Of a DNA stretch of 64,000 nucleotides, positions 43,730 to 53,093 are shown piece by piece. This DNA comes from Aquabacterium sp. Its GTDB lineage: Bacteria; Pseudomonadota; Gammaproteobacteria; Burkholderiales; Burkholderiaceae_C. The notes under the pieces were generated by a model. That model had not been told where the DNA came from. It saw only the letters and a program-made list of their open reading frames with translations, and did no database searches. The position numbers were made by a program, and so were the translations under genes. Numbering within the stretch: position 1 is the stretch's first letter; each line of letters starts with the position of its first letter. Where the stretch lies: the NCBI GenBank assembly GCA_023266355.1, contig JAHFQM010000001.1, positions 642,115 to 706,114 on the forward strand, given 5' to 3'.

Positions 43730-45199
43730 ACGCAGTGGCGCCCAGGGCCGGGCCTGTTCCAGCTGGGCGGCCAGTTGCAGCAGCAGGGCCTCGCCATTGA
43801 GCGGCGCCACGAACTGCACGCCCAGAGGCAGGCCCGCGGGCGTCCAGTGCAGCGGCACGGACATGGCCGGGCGGCCGGTGAGGTTGGCCAGCTGGGTGTA
43901 GGGCGTCCAGGCCAGGTTGTGCAGCACCGTGGTCTGGAAGGCCTGGCTGTGGCGCAGGCGACCGGCCAGGCCGATGCGGCTGACCAGGTCGCTGAACAGG
44001 TCCAGCGCCCAGGGGGTGTCCATGCTGCCAATGGCGGGGGGCGGCGCGCTCAGGGTGGGCGACAGCCACAGGTCGTACTGGGCGTGGTAGCGGGCCAGAG
44101 CGCGGTTGTGTTCGTGCCAACGCGCTTCGCACTTCAGCAACTCCACCGCCGAGACGCTGCGGCCCACGGCGGCCATCAGCCGGGTGTCGCTTTCGAAGTC
44201 GGCGGGCGTGGCGCCGGCGGTGTCTTGCAGGCTGTCGACGATGAAGGCCTGGGCGCAGAACCAGGCCAGCAGGAAGTCTTCGGCCAGGTGCAGGCCGTTG
44301 ACGGGCTGCGGCACGGGCTCGACGTGGTGGCCCAGCGAGCTCAGCAGGGCGGCAGCGTCCTGCACGGCGGCCACGGCCTGCGGATCGACCGGCGTGCCCA
44401 CGGGCGATTCCGTGGTGAAGCCGATGCGCAGGCGACCGGTGTCGGCGCGCATGGCCTCCACATAGGGGATGGGCGGGGCGGCCATGTGGTAGGGCGCGTG
44501 GGCCTCGGGGCCTTGCAGCACGTCGAGCATGGCGGCGCTGTCGCGCACGCTGCGCGAGACCACGCCCTGCACGGCCGCACCGTTCATGCCTTCGGCCATC
44601 AGGGGTCCCATGGAGATGCGCCCGCGCCCGGCCTTGAGCCCGAACAGGCCGCAGGCCGCCGCGGGGATGCGGATGGAGCCGCCGCCGTCGTTGGCGCCGG
44701 CCACGGGCACGACCCCGGCGGCCACCGCTGCGGCCGAACCGCCCGAGGAGCCGCCCGGCGTGCGGGTGAGGTCCCAGGGGTTGCGGGTGGGGCCCCACAG
44801 CGCGGGCTCGGTCACGTTGCGCGCGCCGAACTCCGGGGTGTTGGTCTTGCCGAAGATGAGCAGGCCGGCTGCGCGCCAGCGGCGCACCACGTCGCTGTCT
44901 TCAGGGGCCGGGCGCCGCGCCAGGGCTTTGCTGCCGCTGGAGGTGGGCACGCCTGCGATGTCCTGGAACAGGTCTTTGACGAGGAAGGGCACGCCGCAGA
45001 ACGGCGCGCGCGCATCGACGGGCTGGCGGGCTTGGGCCCGGGCGGCCTCGTCCAGCCGGCAGACGATGGCGTTGAGCGCACGGGTGTCGTCGGCACGCGC
45101 CAGGGCGGTGTCGAGCAACTCGGTGGGCGACACCTCGCCGCGGCGCACCAAGTCGGCCAGGGATGTGGCGTCGTGCTGAACGTACTCGTCAAACCGCAT
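43718..45199 (-). CDS. Amidase signature family hydrolase
   Basis: A 493-residue amidase. The Ser-cisSer-Lys triad is visible: Lys75 (FLVKDLF), cis-Ser in TPGGSSGGSAAAVAAG (about 151-152), and nucleophile Ser175 (DGGGSIRIPA). The length and C-terminal sequence (PYTQLANLTGRPAMSVPLHW) fit 6-aminohexanoate-cyclic-dimer-hydrolase-like amidases of broad specificity. No GatB/GatC neighbour is present, so it is not GatA. The true amide is unknown. It diverges from hrpA. Confidence 0.87.
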   Translation of the reverse strand: MRFDEYVQHDATSLADLVRRGEVSPTELLDTALARADDTRALNAIVCRLDEAARAQARQPVDARAPFCGVPFLVKDLFQDIAGVPTSSGSKALARRPAPEDSDVVRRWRAAGLLIFGKTNTPEFGARNVTEPALWGPTRNPWDLTRTPGGSSGGSAAAVAAGVVPVAGANDGGGSIRIPAAACGLFGLKAGRGRISMGPLMAEGMNGAAVQGVVSRSVRDSAAMLDVLQGPEAHAPYHMAAPPIPYVEAMRADTGRLRIGFTTESPVGTPVDPQAVAAVQDAAALLSSLGHHVEPVPQPVNGLHLAEDFLLAWFCAQAFIVDSLQDTAGATPADFESDTRLMAAVGRSVSAVELLKCEARWHEHNRALARYHAQYDLWLSPTLSAPPPAIGSMDTPWALDLFSDLVSRIGLAGRLRHSQAFQTTVLHNLAWTPYTQLANLTGRPAMSVPLHWTPAGLPLGVQFVAPLNGEALLLQLAAQLEQARPWAPLRPPL

Positions 45200-45259
45200 G
45201 GTGCTGCTCTGCGCTGTGGGTCAAACACCACGGGATAATGCGGCACTTCGCCCCTGCCT

Positions 45260-48200
45260 GTGCCCCCAGTCTTACCCGTGCTGCCCACCATCAGTTTTCC
45301 GGAATCCCTGCCCGTCAGCGGCAAGCGCGACGAGATCGAGGCCGCCCTGCGCGCGCACCAGGTCATCATCGTCTGTGGCGAAACCGGTTCGGGCAAGACC
45401 ACCCAGCTGCCCAAGATCGCCCTGTCGATGGGGCGCGGTGGCTGGGGCCAGGTGCGCGACCCGAACGCCAGGCGCCACGAGCGCCCCAAGCTGATCGGCC
45501 ACACCCAGCCGCGGCGGATCGCGGCGTCCAGCGTGGCCAAGCGCATCGCCGAGGAGCTGAACTCGCCGCTGGGCGAGGTGGTGGGCTACAAGGTGCGCTT
45601 CCAGGACCGCCTGATGCCCGGCGCCAGCGTCAAGCTGATGACCGACGGCATCTTGCTGGCCGAAACCCAGGGCGACCCGGACCTGCGCGCCTACGACACG
45701 ATCATCATCGACGAGGCCCACGAGCGCAGCCTCAACATCGACTTCCTGCTGGGCTACCTGCGCCAGCTGCTGCCGCGCCGGCCGGACCTGAAGGTCATCG
45801 TCACCTCGGCGACCATCGACGCGGACCGCTTCGCGCAGCACTTCGCATCCAGCAAAGGGCCGGCGCCGGTCATCATGGTGTCGGGGCGGCTGTTCCCGGT
45901 GGAGCAGCGCTACCGGCCTTTCGAGGAAAGCCGCGAGTACGGACTCAACGAAGCCATTGCCGATGGCGTCGATGAACTTTGGCGCGAAGGCGGCATGGGC
46001 GGCTCCGGCGACATCCTCGTCTTCCTGCCCGGTGAGCGCGAGATCCGCGAGGCCGCCGACCACCTGCGCAAGCACCTGGCCCAGCACCGCACCGTGGCCA
46101 CCGTGCTGCCGCTGTTCGCGCGCCTGAGCCAGCAGGAGCAGGACGAGGTCTTCCGGACCGGTGGCGGGCGGCGCATCGTGCTGGCCACCAACGTGGCCGA
46201 AACCTCGCTGACGGTGCCGGGCATCCGCTACGTGATTGACAGCGGCAGTGCGCGGGTCAAGCGCTACTCCTTCCGCAACAAGGTCGAGCAGCTGCAGATC
46301 GAGCCGATCAGCCAGGCCGCGGCCAACCAGCGCGCGGGCCGTTGCGGTCGGGTGGCCAACGGCATCTGCATCCGCCTGTACGACGAGAAGGATTTCAACG
46401 CGCGCCCGCGCTTCACCGACCCGGAAATCCTTCGCTCGTCGCTGGCCGGTGTGATCCTGCGGATGAAGTCCCTGCACCTGGGCCTGGTCGATGACTTCCC
46501 CTTCATTGAGCCACCGCTGCGCAAGGCCATCGCCGACGGCTACCAGCTGCTCAACGAGCTGGGCGCGGTGGACGACAACAACGAGATCACGCCGCTGGGC
46601 ATGACCTTGGCCAAGCTGCCGCTGGACCCGCGCGTGGGCCGCATGATCCTGGAGGCCAAAGACCGCCAGGCCCTCACCGAGGTGCTGGTGATCGCCGCCT
46701 CCTTGAGCGTGCAGGACGTGCGCGACCGGCCCATCGACCAGCAGCAGCAGGCCGACCTCAAGCACAAGCAGTTCGACGACGAGAAGTCCGAGTTCATGGG
46801 CACGGTCAAGCTCTGGCACTGGCTGGACGAGTCGCGTGGCGGGCACGGGCACCACGAGCCGGGTGCGCCAGAGAAGCACAAGCTCAGCCACCGCAAGTAC
46901 GAGGCCCTGCTGCGCGAAAACTTCATCAACCCGCGCCGCGTGCGCGAGTGGAAGGACGTGTACGCGCAACTGCACACGGTCGTGGCCGAGCACAGCTGGC
47001 GCATGAACGGCTCACCGGCCACCTACGAGCAGGTGCACCTGTCGCTGCTGTCGGGCCTGTTGGGCAATGTGGGCTGTAAGAGCGAGGACGAGGACTGGTA
47101 CCTCGGCGCGCGCGGCATCAAGTTCCACAAGCACCCGGGCGCCAACCTGAGCAAGAAGCCGGGGCGCTGGATTTTGGCCGCCGAGCTGGTCGAGACCACG
47201 CGCCTGTACGGCCGTGGCATTGCCGGCATCGAGCAGCCCTGGCTGGTGCAGATGGGCGGTCACCTGCTCAAAAAACAGATGCTGGAGCCGCACTGGGAGA
47301 AAAAAGCCGCCGAGGTCGTGGCGCTGGAGCGTGCCACGCTGTACGGTTTGGTCGTCTACAACAACAAGCGCATCAACTTCGGCCTGGTCAACCCGCGCGA
47401 GGCCCGCGAAATCTTCATCCGCGAGGCCCTGGTCAACGACGAGTGGGAAACGCGCCTGCCTTTCCTGGCGCACAACCGCAAGCTCATCAACCAGGTTGAG
47501 CAGCTGGAGCACAAGTCGCGCCGCCAGGACGTGCTGGTCGATGAGCACCTGATCTACGCCTTCTACGACGCGCAGATCCCGCCGGACGTGATGAGCGGCC
47601 CCAGCTTCGAGCGCTGGTACAAGCACGACAGCCGCGAGAACCCGAAGCTGCTCTACCTCAGCCGCGAAGAGCTGATGCGCCACGAGGCCGCCGGCATCAC
47701 CAGCGCGGCCTTCCCCAAGGTCATCCGCCTGGGCGGTGTGGACTGCAGCACCACCTACCTGCACGAGCCCGGCGACGCCCGCGATGGCGTGACCGTGACC
47801 GTGCCCATCTTCGCGCTCAACCAGGTCAGCGAAGAGCGCGGCGAGTGGCTGGTGCCCGGCATGCTGAAAGACAAGGTGCTGGCCCTGGTCAAGAGCCTGC
47901 ACCAAAAGCCGCGCGCGCGCCTGGTGCCGCTGCCCGACTACGCCGAGGCCTTCGTGAGCACCGCCGAGTTCGGCCAGGGCGGATTGATGGACGCGCTGCT
48001 CAAGGCCGTGCGCGACAAGACCCAGCTCGATGTGAAGCGTGCCGATTTCAAGCTCGACACGCTCTCGCCGCACCTGTTCATGAACTACCGCGTGGTCGAT
48101 GAGCACGGGCGGCAGCTGGGGTTGGGCCGCAACCTGCCCGCGCTCAAGGCCGAGCTGGGCGCGCTGGCACGGGGGGCTTTCCAGGCGCTGGCGGCGCTCA

Positions 48201-49192
48201 AGGCGCAGGAGGTGGTCGATGCAGGCACCGCGCCGGCCGCCACGCCGTCGGTGGCCAGCAAGGCCCCGACCGTGGCCCAGGGCCGGCCCCAGTCCACGGC
48301 CAAGCCTGCCAACCCAGCCGCAGCCCAAACCACTCAGGCCGCCAGCACCCCGCTGACCGACTGGACCTTCGGCGAGCTGCCCGAGCTGATGGAGATCCAG
48401 CGCGGTGGCCACACCCTCATCGGCTTCCCTGCCTTGCTGGACAAGGGCACGCACGTCGAGATCGACATCTTCGACGAGCCCGACGTGGCCGCGCTCAAGC
48501 ACCGCGCTGGCCTGCGCCGCCTGGTGGCCTTGCAGATCCGCGAGCCGCTGAAGTACCTGGAAAAGAACATCCCCGACCTGCAGAAGATGGCGATGGCGTT
48601 CATGCCTCTGGGCACGGCCGACGAGTTGCGCGACCAGGTCATCGACGTGGCCCTGGACCGGGCCTACCTCTCGGACCCTCTGCCCACCGATGCGGCCAGC
48701 TTCAAGGCCCGGGTCGAGGAAGGCCGCACCCGCCTGAACCTGATCGCCCAGGAAGTGGCCCGCCTGGCCGGCACGGTGCTGACCGAGTACGCCGCTGCCA
48801 CGCGCAAGCTCAAGGACGCCAAGCCGCCGAAGGACGTGGCCGAGGACATCGCCGCGCAATTGCAGCGCCTCATGCCCAAGCGCTTCGTGGCCAGCACGCC
48901 CTATGCGCAGTTGCAGCACTTCCCGCGCTACCTCAAGGGCATCACTCTGAGGCTGGACAAGCTCAAGGGCGACCCGGCGCGTGACGCCCAGCGCCTGACC
49001 GAGCTCAAACCGCTGGACCAGCGCCACACCCGCCGCCTGGCCGAACTCAAGGGCACGCACGACGCGCGCCTGGACGAGTTCCGCTGGCTGCTCGAAGAGT
49101 TGCGCATCAGCCTGTTCGCGCAGGAGCTGCGCACGCCGCAGCCCGTCAGCGTCAAGCGGCTGGAGAAGACCTGGGCGCAGATCGGCGGCTGA
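45260..49192 (+). CDS. hrpA: ATP-dependent RNA helicase HrpA (DEAH box)
   Basis: A 1310-residue helicase starting with GTG. Walker A is GETGSGKTTQ (40-49), the DEAH box is Asp151-Glu-Ala-His154 (DEAHERSLN), and motif III is TSATID. Downstream are the RecA2, helicase-associated/OB and long C-terminal HrpA domains. A low-complexity Pro/Ala/Gln linker lies near 1000-1030. HrpA unwinds RNA and rescues stalled ribosomes in E. coli. The length agrees with E. coli HrpA (1300). Confidence 0.95.
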   Translation: MPPVLPVLPTISFPESLPVSGKRDEIEAALRAHQVIIVCGETGSGKTTQLPKIALSMGRGGWGQVRDPNARRHERPKLIGHTQPRRIAASSVAKRIAEELNSPLGEVVGYKVRFQDRLMPGASVKLMTDGILLAETQGDPDLRAYDTIIIDEAHERSLNIDFLLGYLRQLLPRRPDLKVIVTSATIDADRFAQHFASSKGPAPVIMVSGRLFPVEQRYRPFEESREYGLNEAIADGVDELWREGGMGGSGDILVFLPGEREIREAADHLRKHLAQHRTVATVLPLFARLSQQEQDEVFRTGGGRRIVLATNVAETSLTVPGIRYVIDSGSARVKRYSFRNKVEQLQIEPISQAAANQRAGRCGRVANGICIRLYDEKDFNARPRFTDPEILRSSLAGVILRMKSLHLGLVDDFPFIEPPLRKAIADGYQLLNELGAVDDNNEITPLGMTLAKLPLDPRVGRMILEAKDRQALTEVLVIAASLSVQDVRDRPIDQQQQADLKHKQFDDEKSEFMGTVKLWHWLDESRGGHGHHEPGAPEKHKLSHRKYEALLRENFINPRRVREWKDVYAQLHTVVAEHSWRMNGSPATYEQVHLSLLSGLLGNVGCKSEDEDWYLGARGIKFHKHPGANLSKKPGRWILAAELVETTRLYGRGIAGIEQPWLVQMGGHLLKKQMLEPHWEKKAAEVVALERATLYGLVVYNNKRINFGLVNPREAREIFIREALVNDEWETRLPFLAHNRKLINQVEQLEHKSRRQDVLVDEHLIYAFYDAQIPPDVMSGPSFERWYKHDSRENPKLLYLSREELMRHEAAGITSAAFPKVIRLGGVDCSTTYLHEPGDARDGVTVTVPIFALNQVSEERGEWLVPGMLKDKVLALVKSLHQKPRARLVPLPDYAEAFVSTAEFGQGGLMDALLKAVRDKTQLDVKRADFKLDTLSPHLFMNYRVVDEHGRQLGLGRNLPALKAELGALARGAFQALAALKAQEVVDAGTAPAATPSVASKAPTVAQGRPQSTAKPANPAAAQTTQAASTPLTDWTFGELPELMEIQRGGHTLIGFPALLDKGTHVEIDIFDEPDVAALKHRAGLRRLVALQIREPLKYLEKNIPDLQKMAMAFMPLGTADELRDQVIDVALDRAYLSDPLPTDAASFKARVEEGRTRLNLIAQEVARLAGTVLTEYAAATRKLKDAKPPKDVAEDIAAQLQRLMPKRFVASTPYAQLQHFPRYLKGITLRLDKLKGDPARDAQRLTELKPLDQRHTRRLAELKGTHDARLDEFRWLLEELRISLFAQELRTPQPVSVKRLEKTWAQIGG

Positions 49193-49210
49193 CCCCGCGG
49201 CGGGTGTCGC

Positions 49211-50419
49211 TCAGTGTGACCGGGTCAAGGCCCGCACGATGCGCTCGATCACCTGCATCTGCGGCGCGGCCCGGGTCAGGTAGCGGGTGCGGTCGGCGCC
49301 GTCGAGGTAGCCCCACCAGTCCCAGCAGCCATTGGGGTTGGGCTGGATCCAGGCGGCATCGGCCAGGCTGGGCACTGTGCCCGCCGAGCAGCTTTCCGAC
49401 ACCGGGTTGTCGCCTTGCTGCACCGCTGGATAGACCACGATCACGCGGAAGTGCTCAGCCCAGTGGATGTAGCCGGTGGTGCGCGCGAAGGTTTTGACAT
49501 CCTGCTTGCAGCCGTGCAGCGCGACGTGCACGCCGCAGCGGGCACCGGCGGCACGGCAGCTGGGCGGCACATAGAGGTAGCCGGTGGTGGCCATGTCCAG
49601 CCGATCGCGGCGGTCGCTGCGGTAGGGCCAGAAGGACAGCCACAGCGTGTCGGGTGCGATGTAGGGGCTCGCTGCCGTCACCTCGTCGATGAACGGCGTC
49701 TGGTCGAAGGGCTGCAGGTCGCCTTCGGGGATCTGGGCGATGCGCTGGCTGGCGTCGGTGGGGCGCTGTGGGAAGAGGGCGTGCAGCGCGTCCCGGGCGT
49801 TGTCTTCCTGGCCGCAGTGGCGCACGTAACTGCTGTCGCGCGGGGAGGCGGCGCAACTGTCGCTGCCATCGGGCGAGAGGATGCCGTGCCCGGCGTGGTT
49901 GCTGCCGTCGGTGGCGTTGCCACGGTCCACCGTGGGCGCCTGGCCGATGAAGTCCCGCAGGAAGGCGATGCCTGCGTCCCCCGAGGCGGCTTGGACCGTG
50001 GCGTCGTCGGGGCTGTGGAAGACGAAGGCGCGTGACAGGCTTTGCGGCTTGCCCGACATCAGCCGGTCTATGGCACCGGACGATGCGAACTGTTGGGCCA
50101 TCGGCAGGGTGGCGGCTGGCGTTTCCCGCACGCACATGCAGGTGTTGATGGCCTGAGAGACCCGCCCCTGGGCACATCCCCAGCCGGGCCCTGCGATGGC
50201 CCCCACGCCTGAGACACTTTGGGAGTGGGCGACCGCGTACTGCACCGCCATGGCCGCGCCCGACGAGATGCCGGAGACGGTGACGTTGCCGGGGTCGCCG
50301 ATGCCCGGCAGGTTGCGGGCGGCCCATGCCAGGGTGCCGCCCATGGTGCTGGCCAGGCCCAGGCAGACCGCCAGTGTGACGCGCAGACCTGTGTGCTTGA
50401 CGTTCATGCGGTGCGGCAT
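49211..50419 (-). CDS. Exported type-2 poly(3-hydroxybutyrate) depolymerase
   Basis: A 402-residue secreted esterase starting at ATG 50419, with AAGGAGC well placed before it. A signal peptide ends near AWAARN. The lipase box Gly50-Ile-Ser52-Ser-Gly54 comes early, and the oxyanion sequence VHVALHGCKQD lies far downstream; this order defines type-2 catalytic domains of PHB depolymerases. No substrate-binding or linker domain follows, so it may act on amorphous or oligomeric PHB in the periplasm. With bktB it points to PHB turnover. Six or more cysteines suggest disulfides. Confidence 0.88.
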   Translation of the reverse strand: MPHRMNVKHTGLRVTLAVCLGLASTMGGTLAWAARNLPGIGDPGNVTVSGISSGAAMAVQYAVAHSQSVSGVGAIAGPGWGCAQGRVSQAINTCMCVRETPAATLPMAQQFASSGAIDRLMSGKPQSLSRAFVFHSPDDATVQAASGDAGIAFLRDFIGQAPTVDRGNATDGSNHAGHGILSPDGSDSCAASPRDSSYVRHCGQEDNARDALHALFPQRPTDASQRIAQIPEGDLQPFDQTPFIDEVTAASPYIAPDTLWLSFWPYRSDRRDRLDMATTGYLYVPPSCRAAGARCGVHVALHGCKQDVKTFARTTGYIHWAEHFRVIVVYPAVQQGDNPVSESCSAGTVPSLADAAWIQPNPNGCWDWWGYLDGADRTRYLTRAAPQMQVIERIVRALTRSH

Positions 50420-50560
50420 GTGCGCTCCTTGGGTGCTTCGTTGTGGTGAGCACATGCTGGCCTTTGCCCTCGGCCCGGGCCATCCCTAGCTCGTTTGAAC
50501 GCTTGTGTTGTTCAGAGTGACGCTGGCAGGCCGCTTTGGCGGCTACAATGCGGACTTCGT

Positions 50561-50637
50561 CGGGGCGTAGCGCAGCCTGGTAGCGCATCTGCTTTGGGAG
50601 CAGAGGGTCGTGAGTTCGAATCCCACCGCCCCGACCA
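50561..50637 (+). tRNA. tRNA-Pro (anticodon TGG)
   Basis: A 77-nt cloverleaf with encoded CCA. Acceptor stem CGGGGCG/CGCCCCG; anticodon loop TTTGGGA gives UGG. TACAAT, 11 bp upstream (50544-50549), is a good -10 box. Confidence 0.96.
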
Positions 50638-50647
50638 TGTCACATCG

Positions 50648-50685
50648 AGAGCCGCACCGGTTTGTCCGCTGCGGCTCTTTCGTTT
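50648..50685 (+). terminator. Rho-independent terminator of tRNA-Pro
   Basis: Perfect 9-bp stem AGAGCCGCA / TGCGGCTCT with a 13-nt loop, followed by TTCGTTTG. Confidence 0.8.
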
Positions 50686-50787
50686 GTGGGCCTAACCGCT
50701 GTGGTGTGTGGCCGGGTCGTGTGGCCTGGACGTGTGATTCATTTTGCCTTTGCGTGACGCACTGCACGCCTCAGGTGTGTCGCCCCC

Positions 50788-50802
50788 TCACCCCTGGGGT
50801 GA
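50788..50802. promoter_or_regulatory. 15-bp palindrome upstream of the PEP-CTERM gene
   Basis: TCACCCC-T-GGGGTGA is a perfect inverted repeat centred about 62 bp before the PEP-CTERM ATG; a possible operator. Confidence 0.35.
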
Positions 50803-50856
50803 CGGATCAAACCCCGCACGGTTACCTTCAGAACCTCACTCACACAGAGGTTTTCC

Positions 50857-51420
50857 ATGAAACACGTCGCTCCGTTCGCTTGCCTGGGTTGGTTGCTGGC
50901 ACTGGCCTGCGGCAGCGCTTCGGCCGGCCAGGACAACCTGGGCCTGCTCAGTGCCGGGGGCACCCAATTTGGCAACACCTTCTACGCGAGCACGTCGGGC
51001 TTCACGGACTACTACACCTTCCGCATCGGTGACGCGGGCAGCGTGTCCGGCACGAGCAGCGATGGGGCGCCATCGGGCTCGTCCTCAGGTTCTTACGCGG
51101 TGTCGGGCAAGGACGTGGTGTTGACGTCGATCATCCTGGGCAACGCCGGTTTCAGCCAGTACTACGGCGTGGACCTGAGCATCCCCAAAGACGGTGCGCT
51201 CAACACCTTCAGCTTTGCCTCGCTGGCGGCAGGCACGTACAAGCTGGCGGTGACCGGCTACGTGACCGATGGGAAGTCAGGCAGCGCTTCGTACGCCGGC
51301 GTCATCCGGACCACCGCGTCTGTGGCGTCGCCCGCACCCGAGCCCGCCGACCTGGCCCTGACGCTGATGGGCCTGGCCGGTGTGGGCTTCATGCTGCGCA
51401 AGCACCGCTCGGCAGCTTGA
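50857..51420 (+). CDS. FxDxF-type PEP-CTERM secreted protein
   Basis: A 187-residue exported protein. Signal peptide 1-23 (LGWLLALACGSASA) precedes a short beta-rich, Ser/Gly-rich body with FTDYYTF, the mark of the FxDxF PEP-CTERM group. The C-terminus has the full sorting signal: APEP, hydrophobic LALTLMGLAGVGFML, then basic RKHR. Exosortase B at 267 should cleave this signal and deliver the protein to the outer surface or matrix. A Shine-Dalgarno GAGG precedes the ATG. Confidence 0.93.
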   Translation: MKHVAPFACLGWLLALACGSASAGQDNLGLLSAGGTQFGNTFYASTSGFTDYYTFRIGDAGSVSGTSSDGAPSGSSSGSYAVSGKDVVLTSIILGNAGFSQYYGVDLSIPKDGALNTFSFASLAAGTYKLAVTGYVTDGKSGSASYAGVIRTTASVASPAPEPADLALTLMGLAGVGFMLRKHRSAA

Positions 51421-51457
51421 ACTTGAACAGGCTCGGTGGCGAGCGCCATGGCGCGTT

Positions 51458-52099
51458 TCAGCGGTTGGGCTGAGGCGTCAGGCGCAGGTAGGGCGTGACG
51501 GCCACGAAGCCCTTGGGGAACTTCTGGGCGATCAGGGCCGGGTCTTGCAGCGAGGGCACGATGACCACGTCGTCGCCATCCTGCCAGTTGCCAGGTGTGG
51601 CCACGCTGTGGTGTTCGGTCAGTTGCAGCGAGTCCACCACGCGCAGGATCTCATCGAAATTGCGGCCCGTGCTGGCCGGGTAGGTGATGGTCAGGCGGAC
51701 CTTCTTGGCCGGGTCGATCACGAACAGCGAGCGCACCGTGAGGGTGCTGCTGGCGTTGGGGTGGATGAGGTCGTAGAGCTCGGAGACCTTGCGGTCGGCG
51801 TCGGCGATGATGGGGAAGTTCACCACCGTGCCCTGGGTGGTGTTGATGTCGGGGATCCACTTGTCGTGGGACGCGACGGTGTCCACCGACAGCGCGATGA
51901 CTTTCACGTTGCGCTTGGCGAACTCGCCCTTGAGCTTGGCCGTGAGGCCGAGTTCGGTGGTGCACACGGGCGTGAAATCGGCGGGGTGCGAGAACAGGAT
52001 GCCCCAGCTGTCGCCCAGCCACTCGTGGAAGCGGATGGTGCCCTCGGACGAGGCTTGTTCGAAGTCGGGGGCGGTGTCGCCCAGGCGCAGGCTGGCCAT
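51458..52099 (-). CDS. 1-Cys peroxiredoxin (Prx6 type)
   Basis: A 213-residue peroxiredoxin. The peroxidatic Cys46 is in SHPADFTPVCTTE, the Prx6 form. No resolving Cys is visible, consistent with 1-Cys chemistry. The C-terminal dimer region has TPGNWQDGDDVVIVPSL, also typical. It reduces peroxides in the cytoplasm. Monocistronic by context, 62 bp from the next gene. Confidence 0.93.
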   Translation of the reverse strand: MASLRLGDTAPDFEQASSEGTIRFHEWLGDSWGILFSHPADFTPVCTTELGLTAKLKGEFAKRNVKVIALSVDTVASHDKWIPDINTTQGTVVNFPIIADADRKVSELYDLIHPNASSTLTVRSLFVIDPAKKVRLTITYPASTGRNFDEILRVVDSLQLTEHHSVATPGNWQDGDDVVIVPSLQDPALIAQKFPKGFVAVTPYLRLTPQPNR

Positions 52100-52161
52100 G
52101 TGTGGGTCCTTTCAGAGGTCGTTGACAGAAAACGGGTGAGGGGGTGGTGAGGGGAAGGGCG

Positions 52162-52920
52162 TCAGGGCGTGTCGCAGGCCAGGCCGCACAGGTGGGTGTG
52201 CAGGCGTTGTTGCTGGCGCACGAGGTGGTCCACCTTCTGCCGTGCCAGGGGCCAGGGGCCGAAGCCGGACTCGGTGTTGATGTGGCCCACGCGGCCCAGG
52301 TTGACGAAGCCGCCGCCCCAGGTGTGGGCCCAGTCGCGGGCGCGGTCCAGCGGCATCCAGGGGTCGTCCTCGCTGCCGATCACGCTCAGGGGCAGGCCCA
52401 AAGGGTGGCGGGGCAGCGCGGCGCTCAGGCCGAATTTCACGGGGTCGGCGGGCGCCACCATCAAGGCGGCGACGATGCGGCCGTGGGTCGGGGGCTCGGT
52501 GTCGTCTGCCGAGAGGGCGTCGGCCCGAGGCTCCAGGTGATGGCTCATGTGATTGGCCAGGTGATGTGCGAGGGCCAGGCAGCCAAAGCTGTGGGCCACC
52601 GCGACCCAGAGCGTGTGGCGGCTGCTGCGCGCCAGGGTGTCGCCGATGCGCTCCGACCAGCCGGCCAACTCGGGTTGATGCCAGTCGCGCTGGGTCACGC
52701 GGGCGGCGTCCACGTACTGGCTTTGCAGCCAGGTCTGCCAATGGGCGTCGCCGCTGTCGCGCAAGCCGGGGATGACCAGCACGCGCACCGAGGGGCGTTG
52801 TGGATGCGGAGGGCGCGCCAGGCGTGGGGCCGCGCTGGCCTGGGGCCACGACAGACAGGCCGCGGCCGCATGGGGCTGGGTGGCGCTGTGGTGGTCGTGG
52901 GGGCGGGCAGGGCGGTTCAT
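52162..52920 (-). CDS. RBBP9/YdeN-family alpha/beta hydrolase
   Basis: A 252-residue protein starting at ATG 52920. The first 40 residues are His/Ala/Pro-rich and non-conserved. The domain starts VRVLVIPGLRDSGDAHWQTW and has nucleophile Ser in VAHSFGCLAL, Asp in SEDDPWMP and the His in GHINTESGFG, as in RBBP9/YdeN serine hydrolases. The substrate is not known. It diverges from the XRE regulator gene, with 173 bp between them. Confidence 0.87.
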   Translation of the reverse strand: MNRPARPHDHHSATQPHAAAACLSWPQASAAPRLARPPHPQRPSVRVLVIPGLRDSGDAHWQTWLQSQYVDAARVTQRDWHQPELAGWSERIGDTLARSSRHTLWVAVAHSFGCLALAHHLANHMSHHLEPRADALSADDTEPPTHGRIVAALMVAPADPVKFGLSAALPRHPLGLPLSVIGSEDDPWMPLDRARDWAHTWGGGFVNLGRVGHINTESGFGPWPLARQKVDHLVRQQQRLHTHLCGLACDTP

Positions 52921-53093
52921 GGAGACCGACTGTGGGCCTGCGTGCCGGCGGTGGACAAGCGAGGAATGTGCATGAGGTGCTTGCACATGCGCTCTCGGCA
53001 GATGGCCATGCGAATCGCGTCTTTGCCGGTGGGCGGCCGCTTGGGTAAGGTGAACGACCTTGTCCCTGCCCCAAGTTGCCCGAGAAACACCAC

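Noticed and set aside
43718..45199. GatA subunit of the amidotransferase
   Set aside because: No gatB or gatC nearby, and the C-terminal half fits the broad-specificity amidases better.
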